A stretch of DNA of 64,000 nucleotides from Paracoccus benzoatiresistens (GTDB lineage Bacteria > Pseudomonadota > Alphaproteobacteria > Rhodobacterales > Rhodobacteraceae): contig NZ_JAPTYD010000007.1 in NCBI RefSeq assembly GCF_026913015.1, forward strand, positions 62,001 through 126,000, written 5' to 3'. Shown piece after piece: positions 57,037 to 64,000 of the stretch. Position 1 is the first letter of the stretch, and each line of letters starts with the position of its first letter. A program made the translations under genes and the position numbers. The notes under the pieces are model-generated. The model did no database searches, was not told the origin of the DNA, and saw nothing but the letters and a program-made list of their open reading frames with translations.

Positions 57037-57276
57037 TCCTTACCCGACATTGCAGGTTTCTGCCCGCGTGCCGTTGCAGCCGGACGGTCGCGGTCAGCGT
57101 CTCCGACCGTCGCGGCCCCATGGCAATGGAGGCAGGGTAGCGCCAGAGGTTGAAGCGCATGCCTCCGGTTCGCCGTGTCGGGCAATTCTGCGGATCGCAC
57201 TCGACCGAAAGCCCTTTCCCTGACATCGTCATCAAGGCAAAACCCGCCTGAACGGATTATTGCAAATGAGGGTGTT
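57037..57276. other. Intergenic stretch after tRNA-Leu
   Basis: GACGGTCG (57083-57090) can pair with CGACCGTC (57104-57111), possibly ending the tRNA transcript although no T run follows. The last 50 bases before the dehydrogenase gene are less GC-rich (GGATTATTGCAAATGAGG) and should hold its ribosome site and promoter. Confidence 0.4.
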
Positions 57277-58446
57277 ATGAAGGTTGCTGTTGTTGGTCTT
57301 GGTTATGTCGGACTTTCGAACGCGGTGTTGCTGGCACAGCACTCCACGGTCGTGGCGCTGGATATCGACGAAGGGCGTGTTGCTGCCGTCAATGCCCGCC
57401 AAAGCCCGATCGAGGATGCCGATATCGCCCGCTTCTTTGCCGAGCGGGAGCTTGACCTGACGGCGACCACGGATCCGCAGCAGGCCCTGCCGGGGGCGGA
57501 TTTCGTGATCGTGGCCACGCCCACGAACTATGACCCGCGCACCAACGGCTTTGACACCAGCACGGTCGAGGCGGTGATCGCCCTTGCCCGCAAGCACGCG
57601 CCGACGACGCCGATCATCGTCAAGTCCACCATACCGGTCGGATTCACCAGGCGGATGCGGGCCGAGACCGGCTTTGACGGCATCATCTTCTCGCCCGAGT
57701 TCCTGCGCGAGGGCCTGGCGCTGCACGACAACCTGTATCCCAGCCGGATCGTCGTCGGCGACAAGGGCGAGGCCGCGCACCGCTTTGCCGACCTGCTGGT
57801 CCAGGGGGCACAGGCCAATGACGTGCCGGTCCTGTTCACCGATTCGACCGAGGCCGAGGCGATCAAGCTGTTCGCCAACACCTTCCTGGCCATGCGCGTG
57901 GCCTATTTCAACGAGCTGGACAGCTATGCCCTGTCCCATGATCTGGATCCCCATGCGATCATCCGGGGCGTCGCGCTGGATCCGCGGGTGGGCGATTACT
58001 ACAACAACCCGTCCTTCGGCTATGGCGGCTATTGCCTGCCCAAGGATACCAAGCAGTTGCTGGCGAACTATTCCCAGGTGCCGCAGAACCTGATCGCGGC
58101 GATCGTCGAATCGAACCGCACGCGCAAGGATTTCATCGCCGACCAGATCACCGCCCGGAACCCGCGCACCGTGGGCATCTATCGCCTGGTGATGAAGGAA
58201 GGGTCGGACAATTTCCGCGACAGCGCAATCCAGGGGATCATGAAGCGGATCAAGGCCAAGGGCATCTCCTGCATCGTCTATGAACCGGCGCTGCAGGCGG
58301 ACGACTTCTTCCATTCGCCGGTCGAGCGCGACCTGGATGCCTTCAAGGCGCAGTCCGACCTGATCATCGCCAACCGCCGCCACGACGACCTGGCTGATGT
58401 CGGCGACAAGCTGTTCACCCGCGACCTGTTGCAGCGCGACATCTAG
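57277..58446 (+). CDS. ugd: UDP-glucose 6-dehydrogenase
   Basis: This enzyme oxidises UDP-glucose to UDP-glucuronate for surface polysaccharides. The Rossmann start [14 protein letters not shown], the ATPTNYDP motif, STIPVGFT and the catalytic Cys253 in [11 protein letters not shown] are all present. Its 389 residues match the short Ugd type of enterobacteria rather than the 430-440 residue form. The ATG at 57277 has GAGGGTG upstream. It is seven bases before the RsmB-like gene. The product could feed capsule or exopolysaccharide synthesis; no such cluster is in the window. Confidence 0.95.
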   Translation: MKVAVVGLGYVGLSNAVLLAQHSTVVALDIDEGRVAAVNARQSPIEDADIARFFAERELDLTATTDPQQALPGADFVIVATPTNYDPRTNGFDTSTVEAVIALARKHAPTTPIIVKSTIPVGFTRRMRAETGFDGIIFSPEFLREGLALHDNLYPSRIVVGDKGEAAHRFADLLVQGAQANDVPVLFTDSTEAEAIKLFANTFLAMRVAYFNELDSYALSHDLDPHAIIRGVALDPRVGDYYNNPSFGYGGYCLPKDTKQLLANYSQVPQNLIAAIVESNRTRKDFIADQITARNPRTVGIYRLVMKEGSDNFRDSAIQGIMKRIKAKGISCIVYEPALQADDFFHSPVERDLDAFKAQSDLIIANRRHDDLADVGDKLFTRDLLQRDI

Positions 58447-58452
58447 GTTCGC

Positions 58453-59595
58453 ATGACGCCGGGGGCCCGCATATCCGCCGCGATCGAGGTTCTGGACCAG
58501 ATCCTCGCGGGCCAGCCTGCCGAACAGGCCCTGCTGCGCTGGTCGCGCTCCAGCCGGTATGCAGGCTCGGGCGACCGCGCGGCGGTGCGCGACCTGGTCT
58601 TTGACGCCCTGCGCTGCCGGAACAGCCATGCGGCGCTTGGGGGCGCGCTGACCGGGCGCGGGCTGATGATCGGCGGCCTGTGCGCCGCCGGGCAGGATCC
58701 GGCCCTGCTTTTCACGGGCCAGGGCCATGCGCCCGCACCCCTGGTCGCAGGCGAGGGGGCCGGTTCCGCCGAGGGCGTTTCCAACCTCCCCGACTGGATC
58801 CGCCCACTGTGGGACCAATCCCTGGGTGACAGCGCCCAGGCCGTCGCGGCTGCGATGCAGCACCGGGCACCGGTCTGGCTGCGGGTCAACGGCATCAAGG
58901 CTGACGCCGCCGAGGCCATCCGCGTTTTGGCCGGGGACCGCGTCGATGCCATGCCCGATCCGCGCCTTGCGACGGCGCTGCTGGTGACGGGAAACGAACG
59001 CCGCCTGTCGCAAAGTCGGGCCTATCGCGACGGTCTGGTCGAGTTGCAGGATCTGTCGCCGCAACTGGCCTGCGCGACCCTTCCGGTGGCCCCGGGGATG
59101 CGTGTGCTGGACTATTGCGCGGGCGGGGGCGGCAAGACCCTTGCCGTGGCGGGGCGGTCCGACCGCTTGACGCTTGTCGCCCATGACGCCGATCCCGCGC
59201 GGATGCGGGACCTGCCGCAACGGGCCGCGCGGGCAGGGGTCAAGGTCCGCCTGGCCCCTGATCCCGCAGGCGTCTTCGACCTGGTGATCGCCGATGTGCC
59301 CTGTTCGGGGTCGGGCACCTGGCGGCGCACGCCCGATTCGAAATGGCGCCTGACCGAAAAGGCCCTGCTTGATCTGGTAGCGCTGCAGGCCTGGATCCTG
59401 CGCAAGGCAACGGCCCATGTGCGGCCGGGCGGGCATCTGGCCTACATGACCTGCTCGGTCCTTGATCCCGAAAACGATGCGCAGGCGGCGGCGTTCCTGG
59501 CCGAAAACCCGGACTTCAGGCAGGTTTCACGCCATCTCTGGACTCCGCTGGACGCCAGCGACGGCTTTTTCCTGGCGCTTCTGGCGCGCCGATGA
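58453..59595 (+). CDS. RsmB-like RNA (cytosine-5)-methyltransferase
   Basis: This 380-residue SAM-dependent enzyme belongs to the NOL1/NOP2/Sun family. The N-terminal helical part resembles the NusB-like region of RsmB. The SAM motif is LDYCAGGGGKTLA, motif IV is ADVPCSGSG (Cys284) and motif VI is MTCSVL (Cys334, the expected nucleophile). It probably modifies 16S rRNA, though an exact position cannot be told. The stop is followed by the cckA gene; an upstream in-frame ATG of that gene overlaps this stop. Confidence 0.9.
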   Translation: MTPGARISAAIEVLDQILAGQPAEQALLRWSRSSRYAGSGDRAAVRDLVFDALRCRNSHAALGGALTGRGLMIGGLCAAGQDPALLFTGQGHAPAPLVAGEGAGSAEGVSNLPDWIRPLWDQSLGDSAQAVAAAMQHRAPVWLRVNGIKADAAEAIRVLAGDRVDAMPDPRLATALLVTGNERRLSQSRAYRDGLVELQDLSPQLACATLPVAPGMRVLDYCAGGGGKTLAVAGRSDRLTLVAHDADPARMRDLPQRAARAGVKVRLAPDPAGVFDLVIADVPCSGSGTWRRTPDSKWRLTEKALLDLVALQAWILRKATAHVRPGGHLAYMTCSVLDPENDAQAAAFLAENPDFRQVSRHLWTPLDASDGFFLALLARR

Positions 59596-59675
59596 GGCGA
59601 CGCCCGGTCATTAACGCTATCTTAAGCGCTTTGGCGGTATCGAGCATCCTGAGGGGCAGGAAAGGGGCTCGGCGC

Positions 59676-61766
59676 ATGGCTTTTGAGGATACGCAATCGG
59701 CATTGTCGCGAAACGCAGCAGTGGCCTTGCCCTTGCTGATGTTTCCGGTGGTGGTCGCGGCCATTGTCGCCCTGGTCGCGCCGCAAAGCAGCTATGGCGC
59801 CCTGGCCCTGGTGATCGGCACCATCGCGGTCGCCTGGTATATCCTGGGGGGCGTGATCTCGCTTGGCTATGTGCTGGACCGGCTGGCGGCGCGGCGGGCG
59901 CTTGCCGCGATCCGGCACGAGGTCGCGGCCGCGCCGGATCCGGTCTGGATCTGCGATTCGGACGGGCTGGTGATGATGCAGAACGAGGCCTCGCGGTCAG
60001 GCTTCGGCGACATTGCCGGGCAGAACATCCTGCGGCTGGTGTCCGGACTGCGCGCCGATGCCGCCCCCGACATGGAGGGTCTGGTGCGCCGAGCGGGCTA
60101 TGTGGGCTGCGCGGATCTGGCGCTGGCCTCGGGCGATACGCTGACGCTCAGCAGGGCCGAGGATGCGCCCCTGCAGATCTGGTCCTATCACCGCCGCGGC
60201 AGCCAGCACCCCGCGCCAATGGTCGAGGACGAGGCCGAGGCACCCGACGACTTCGAGGCGATCCCCGTCGCCCTGCTGCGCATCGCGCCGAACGGCCATG
60301 TCCGCCGCGCCAATGCCGCCGCCCGGCGGCTGCTGGGCGACAGCCTGCCCGAGGGGCCGGAGGCCATCCATATCGGCAGCATTCTGGACGGTCCCGGCCG
60401 TCCGACCGGCGAATGGGTGGCCGAAACCCATGCCGCGCGCCGCACCGATGGCCGGTCCGAGGTGCTGCGCCTGCGCACCCCGGCCGACACTGCCAGGGAG
60501 CAGCACGTCCAGGTCACGCTGGCCATCGACCCGGTGGAGCAGCCTGGCCTGATCGCGGTGCTGAACGACGCCAGCGCGCTGAAGACCCTTGAGGCGCAGT
60601 TCGTGCAAAGCCAGAAGATGCAGGCCATCGGCCAGTTGGCGGGGGGCGTGGCGCATGACTTCAACAACCTGTTGACCGCCATCCGCGGGCATTGCGACCT
60701 TCTGATGCTGCGCCATGACAAGGGCGATCCCGATTATGCCGACCTGGACCAGATCGGCCAGAACGCCAACCGCGCCGCCGCCCTGGTGGGCCAGCTTCTG
60801 GCCTTTTCGCGCCGCCAGCAGTTGCGGCTCGAGACGCTGGACCCGCGCGATGTGCTGGCGGACCTGACCCATCTTCTGAACCGCCTGGTGGGCGAAAAGG
60901 TCACCCTGACCATCGCCCATGATTCCGCCCTGCGCGCCATCCGTGCCGACAAACGACAACTGGAGCAAGTCATCATGAACCTTGTCGTGAATGCCCGTGA
61001 CGCCATGCCAACCGGCGGCAATATCGAAATCCGCACCGACGTGACGGCCATCGGAGGGGAGGGCGAGGGCGCGCGCGGCAAGGTGTCGCTGCCCAAGGGG
61101 GATTACCTGCGCATCCGCGTCACCGACGAAGGCTGCGGCATCGACCCGGCGCTTCTGGACAAGATCTTCGAGCCCTTCTTCACCACCAAGCGCGTGGGCG
61201 AAGGGACCGGCCTCGGCCTGTCCACCGCATATGGGATCGTCAAGCAGACCGGAGGCTATATCTTCTGCGACAGCGAGGTCGGCCGCGGCACCTGCTTTTC
61301 GCTCTATTTCCCCGCGCAAGCCGGCGGGCAGCCCGCGCCTCGCCCGGTCGCCGCCCCGGCCGCCATGCCGGAGCCCGAGCGCCGCGCCACCGTGCTGCTG
61401 GTCGAGGACGAGGCCCCGGTCCGCGCCTTTGCCGCCCGCGCCCTGCGCCTCAAGGGCTATGATGTCCACGAGGCATCCAGTGCCGAGGAAGCGCTCGCAT
61501 TGCTGGACGGGACGCTGGCCGTGGACATCTTCGTGACCGATGTGGTGATGCCCGGCATGGACGGGCCAAGCTGGGTCCGCGCGGCGCTTCGGGACCGGCC
61601 CGGCACAAGGGTGATCTTCATGTCCGGCTATACCGAGGACATCTTCGGCGAAGGCCATGCCCCCGTCCCGAACGCGACCTTCCTAGCCAAACCCTTCACG
61701 CTGAACGAACTGGCGCAATGCGTCGCACGACAGTTGCAGGGTCCGCCGCGCCGCCTGGACGCGTGA
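59676..61766 (+). CDS. cckA: Hybrid histidine kinase CckA
   Basis: CckA starts the CckA-ChpT-CtrA phosphorelay that controls motility, gene transfer agent or cell-cycle genes in alphaproteobacteria. Two membrane helices (about 17-68) precede PAS-like regions (about 85-295). The dimerisation box is [11 protein letters not shown] with His327. The ATPase motifs N (VVNARDAM), G1 (DEGCGID) and G2 (GEGTGLGL) are intact. The C-terminal receiver has Asp622 in FVTDVVMPG. Its 696 residues fit. The start at 59676 suits the conserved N-terminus; ATG 59592 overlapping the previous stop would add 28 residues. recA follows, the usual order here. Confidence 0.93.
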   Translation: MAFEDTQSALSRNAAVALPLLMFPVVVAAIVALVAPQSSYGALALVIGTIAVAWYILGGVISLGYVLDRLAARRALAAIRHEVAAAPDPVWICDSDGLVMMQNEASRSGFGDIAGQNILRLVSGLRADAAPDMEGLVRRAGYVGCADLALASGDTLTLSRAEDAPLQIWSYHRRGSQHPAPMVEDEAEAPDDFEAIPVALLRIAPNGHVRRANAAARRLLGDSLPEGPEAIHIGSILDGPGRPTGEWVAETHAARRTDGRSEVLRLRTPADTAREQHVQVTLAIDPVEQPGLIAVLNDASALKTLEAQFVQSQKMQAIGQLAGGVAHDFNNLLTAIRGHCDLLMLRHDKGDPDYADLDQIGQNANRAAALVGQLLAFSRRQQLRLETLDPRDVLADLTHLLNRLVGEKVTLTIAHDSALRAIRADKRQLEQVIMNLVVNARDAMPTGGNIEIRTDVTAIGGEGEGARGKVSLPKGDYLRIRVTDEGCGIDPALLDKIFEPFFTTKRVGEGTGLGLSTAYGIVKQTGGYIFCDSEVGRGTCFSLYFPAQAGGQPAPRPVAAPAAMPEPERRATVLLVEDEAPVRAFAARALRLKGYDVHEASSAEEALALLDGTLAVDIFVTDVVMPGMDGPSWVRAALRDRPGTRVIFMSGYTEDIFGEGHAPVPNATFLAKPFTLNELAQCVARQLQGPPRRLDA

Positions 61767-61830
61767 ACGGCTTGTGTAGGGTCGCTTCCAGGAATGGTTA
61801 AGGAAATGTGATTTCCGACACCGATAGTGC

Positions 61831-61881
61831 TTGAAAAAAATGCCCCGAACGCGCATCTATCCACAGGAACAAGAAGTGAAC
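61831..61881 (+). promoter_or_regulatory. recA promoter with alphaproteobacterial LexA box
   Basis: GAAC-N7-GAAC (61867-61881; spacer AAGAAGT) is a perfect match to the alphaproteobacterial SOS operator GTTC-N7-GTTC on the other strand. A -35 TTGAAA (61831-61836) with a -10 near ATCTAT (61855-61860) puts the start next to the box, so LexA binding would block the polymerase. The operator lies 65 bases before the recA ATG. Confidence 0.8.
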
Positions 61882-61945
61882 ATCAACCTCCCGTGGTCGG
61901 CAGATTGCTGTGTCGGCCAGGCTGTGAAATAACGGTAAGGACCAT

Positions 61946-63016
61946 ATGGCACAGGCGAGCATCTTCGACATGAACGACAAGCGCAGCGCGGACAAGCAGA
62001 AGGCGCTCGACAGCGCCCTTGCCCAGATCGAACGCCAGTTCGGCAAGGGCTCGATCATGAAGCTGGGCAAGGACAGCCCGGTAGCCGAGATCGAGGCGAC
62101 CTCGACTGGATCGCTGGGGCTGGACATCGCCCTTGGCATCGGCGGTCTGCCCAAGGGCCGCATCATCGAGATTTTCGGGCCGGAAAGCTCGGGCAAGACC
62201 ACGCTGACGCTGCATGTCGTGGCTGAGGAACAGAAGAAGGGCGGCGTCTGCGCCTTTGTGGACGCGGAACACGCGCTTGACCCGCAATACGCCAAGAAGC
62301 TGGGCGTGAACCTGGACGAACTGCTGATCAGCCAGCCCGACACGGGCGAGCAGGCGCTCGAGATCGTGGACACCTTGGTCCGCTCGGGGGCGGTCAGCCT
62401 GGTGGTCGTCGACTCGGTCGCGGCGCTGACGCCCAAGTCCGAGATCGAGGGCGACATGGGCGACATGCAGATGGGCAGCCAGGCCCGCCTGATGAGCCAG
62501 GCGATGCGCAAGCTGACCGCCTCCATCGGGCGTTCGAACTGCATGGTGATCTTCATCAACCAGATCCGCATGAAGATCGGCGTGATGTTCGGCAACCCGG
62601 AAACCACGACGGGCGGCAACGCGCTGAAGTTCTATGCCTCGGTGCGCCTGGATATCCGCCGCACCGGCTCGGTCAAGGATCGGGACGAGGTGATCGGCAA
62701 CACGACCCGCGTCAAGGTCGTCAAGAACAAGGTCGCGCCGCCCTTCAGGCAGGTGGAATTCGACATCATGTATGGCGAAGGCATCAGCAAGGTGGGCGAG
62801 CTGATCGACCTGGGCGTCAAGGCCGGCGTCGTCGAGAAGTCTGGCGCCTGGTATTCCTATGGCGACGAGCGCATCGGCCAGGGCCGCGAGAATGCCAAGC
62901 AGTTCCTGCGCGACAACCCCGAAAAGGCCATGGCGATCGAGGACAAGATCCGAGCCAGCCACGGCCTGGAATTCGCGGTCGCGGCCAATGAGGACGACAG
63001 CCTGACCGAGGAATGA
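61946..63016 (+). CDS. recA: Recombinase RecA
   Basis: RecA drives homologous strand exchange and triggers LexA self-cleavage. Walker A GPESSGKT, the Walker B stretch [11 protein letters not shown]1 and L2 loops ([17 protein letters not shown], and [28 protein letters not shown] in family form) are intact. Its 356 residues are normal, and the C-terminal tail is acidic (NEDDSLTEE). A GGTAAGGACC site precedes the ATG, and a LexA operator lies upstream. Confidence 0.99.
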   Translation: MAQASIFDMNDKRSADKQKALDSALAQIERQFGKGSIMKLGKDSPVAEIEATSTGSLGLDIALGIGGLPKGRIIEIFGPESSGKTTLTLHVVAEEQKKGGVCAFVDAEHALDPQYAKKLGVNLDELLISQPDTGEQALEIVDTLVRSGAVSLVVVDSVAALTPKSEIEGDMGDMQMGSQARLMSQAMRKLTASIGRSNCMVIFINQIRMKIGVMFGNPETTTGGNALKFYASVRLDIRRTGSVKDRDEVIGNTTRVKVVKNKVAPPFRQVEFDIMYGEGISKVGELIDLGVKAGVVEKSGAWYSYGDERIGQGRENAKQFLRDNPEKAMAIEDKIRASHGLEFAVAANEDDSLTEE

Positions 63017-63038
63017 TCGGCAGGCACCGGCAAACACG

Positions 63039-63069
63039 ACGCGCGGGCAGGCTTGCCCGCGCGTTTTTC
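63039..63069 (+). terminator. Rho-independent terminator of recA
   Basis: ACGCGCGGGCA (63039-63049) pairs perfectly with TGCCCGCGCGT (63054-63064) around GGCT, followed by a T run to 63068. This is the clearest intrinsic terminator in the window, 22 bases after recA. Confidence 0.85.
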
Positions 63070-63198
63070 TTTGTGGAAGGGCAGCCGGAGGCCCCACCTT
63101 TGCGGCGATTGCTGGACAGGGCAGGCCGCGGGTTATAGATCATTCGCAAACCCGGCGCGCGTATCCCCGGCCGCGCCACCAGAACGCGAAGGCCCAAC

Positions 63199-64000
63199 AT
63201 GCCCACATTGAACGACATCCGCTCGACGTTCCTGAGCTTCTTTGAACGGAACGGCCACCGCGTCGTCGAGTCCTCGCCCCTGGTGCCGCGCAACGACCCG
63301 ACGCTGATGTTCACCAACTCGGGCATGGTGCAGTTCAAGAACCTGTTCACAGGGGTCGAGACGCGCGACTACAAGCGCGCGACCACGGCGCAGAAATGCG
63401 TGCGCGCAGGCGGCAAGCACAACGACCTGGACAATGTGGGCTATACCGCGCGCCACCATACCTTCTTCGAGATGCTGGGCAATTTCAGCTTTGGCGACTA
63501 CTTCAAGGAAGGCGCCATTCCCTTTGCCTGGGAACTGCTGACCAAGGATTTCGGCATCCCCAAGGACAGGCTGCTGGTCACGGTCTATCACACCGACGAC
63601 GAGGCCGCGAATATCTGGAAGAAGGTCGCGGGTCTGACGGACGACCGGATCATCCGCATCCCGACCAGCGACAACTTCTGGCAGATGGGCCCGACCGGCC
63701 CCTGCGGTCCCTGCACCGAGATCTTCTATGACCATGGCGACCAGATCTGGGGCGGTCCTCCGGGCAGCGCGGACGAAGACGGCGACCGCTTCATTGAGAT
63801 CTGGAACCTCGTCTTCATGCAGAACGAGCAGTTCGAGGACGGCTCGATGCGCGCGCTGGACATGCAGTCCATCGACACCGGCATGGGGCTGGAGCGGATC
63901 GGCGCGCTGCTGCAGGGCAAGCACGACAACTATGACACCGACCTGATGCGCTCGCTGATCGAGGCATCGGCGCATGCGACCAGCAACGACCCCGACGGGC
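63199..64000 (+). CDS. alaS: Alanyl-tRNA synthetase, 5' part
   Basis: This is the first 267 codons of AlaRS, cut by the window end. The class II catalytic start [16 protein letters not shown], then [34 protein letters not shown] and [12 protein letters not shown] are the family signatures in order. The frame stays open to base 64000. recA-alaS order with a terminator between is typical for this group. Confidence 0.98.
   Translation, partial: MPTLNDIRSTFLSFFERNGHRVVESSPLVPRNDPTLMFTNSGMVQFKNLFTGVETRDYKRATTAQKCVRAGGKHNDLDNVGYTARHHTFFEMLGNFSFGDYFKEGAIPFAWELLTKDFGIPKDRLLVTVYHTDDEAANIWKKVAGLTDDRIIRIPTSDNFWQMGPTGPCGPCTEIFYDHGDQIWGGPPGSADEDGDRFIEIWNLVFMQNEQFEDGSMRALDMQSIDTGMGLERIGALLQGKHDNYDTDLMRSLIEASAHATSNDPDG

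Noticed and set aside
57232..59436. A 734-codon minus-strand frame opposite ugd and the methyltransferase gene
   Set aside because: Two well-conserved enzymes are encoded on the plus strand; the antisense product has shadow composition.

Overview
This is a GC-rich alphaproteobacterial chromosome segment, almost certainly from a Paracoccus or a close Rhodobacterales relative. The reasons are the aa3-type oxidase subunit I (558 codons) next to a cytochrome c550-type gene, the general amino acid transporter Aap/Bzt, the rpmH-rnpA-yidD-yidC-engB block, and the cckA-recA-alaS order. The species call is inference from recalled family sequences, not from a search. The window is mostly core genome. 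There is no prophage, insertion sequence, CRISPR array or conjugative module, and about 90% is coding.

Region 1 (1-11.3 kb) holds the end of an aapQMP operon (+). It is followed by a convergent minus-strand block that reads rpmH > rnpA > yidD > ttcA > yidC > MOSC protein > engB > argB > sixA: ribosome and RNase P basics, membrane protein insertion, tRNA thiolation and arginine synthesis. An orphan sensor kinase diverges from rpmH. Region 2 (11.3-25.1 kb) has tRNA-Arg, a previously easy-to-miss 25-residue membrane peptide, Kdo transferase, aspartokinase, EI-Ntr (ptsP), the opgGHC glucan operon with a good promoter, tRNA-Cys, a PIMT-like methyltransferase, a TolC-type channel and a low-complexity protein.

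Region 3 (25.1-45.7 kb) has cobT, an epimerase/GT8 pair, a D-lactate-type dehydrogenase, a GH25 lipoprotein, a CPBP-family gene that appears frameshifted, aspS, a DUF1800/DUF1501 export pair, a GNAT enzyme, a response regulator, methylmalonyl-CoA epimerase with a DUF1467 protein, an EI24/CysZ-like protein, a nitroreductase, an M48 lipoprotein, an unusually AT-rich intergenic stretch, the acetolactate synthase genes ilvB/ilvN and the N-degron enzyme bpt. Region 4 (45.7-64 kb) has glnE, a GT2 enzyme fused to a GspE-N-like domain, carA, yqeY, ctaD with a DUF2244 gene, an uspA gene with an FNR-type box, cytochrome c550, lipB, tRNA-Leu, UDP-glucose dehydrogenase, an RsmB-like methyltransferase, cckA, recA with a LexA box, and the start of alaS.

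The most interesting unexplained structure is a three-copy intergenic repeat (2869-2970, 27284-27357, 42858-42963). Each copy lies directly after a gene and in the same orientation relative to that gene: two hairpins followed by a GGATATT core. One copy sits between ilvB and ilvN, and another supplies the stop codon and C-terminal tail of a convergent gene. No wholly new multi-gene system was recognised.
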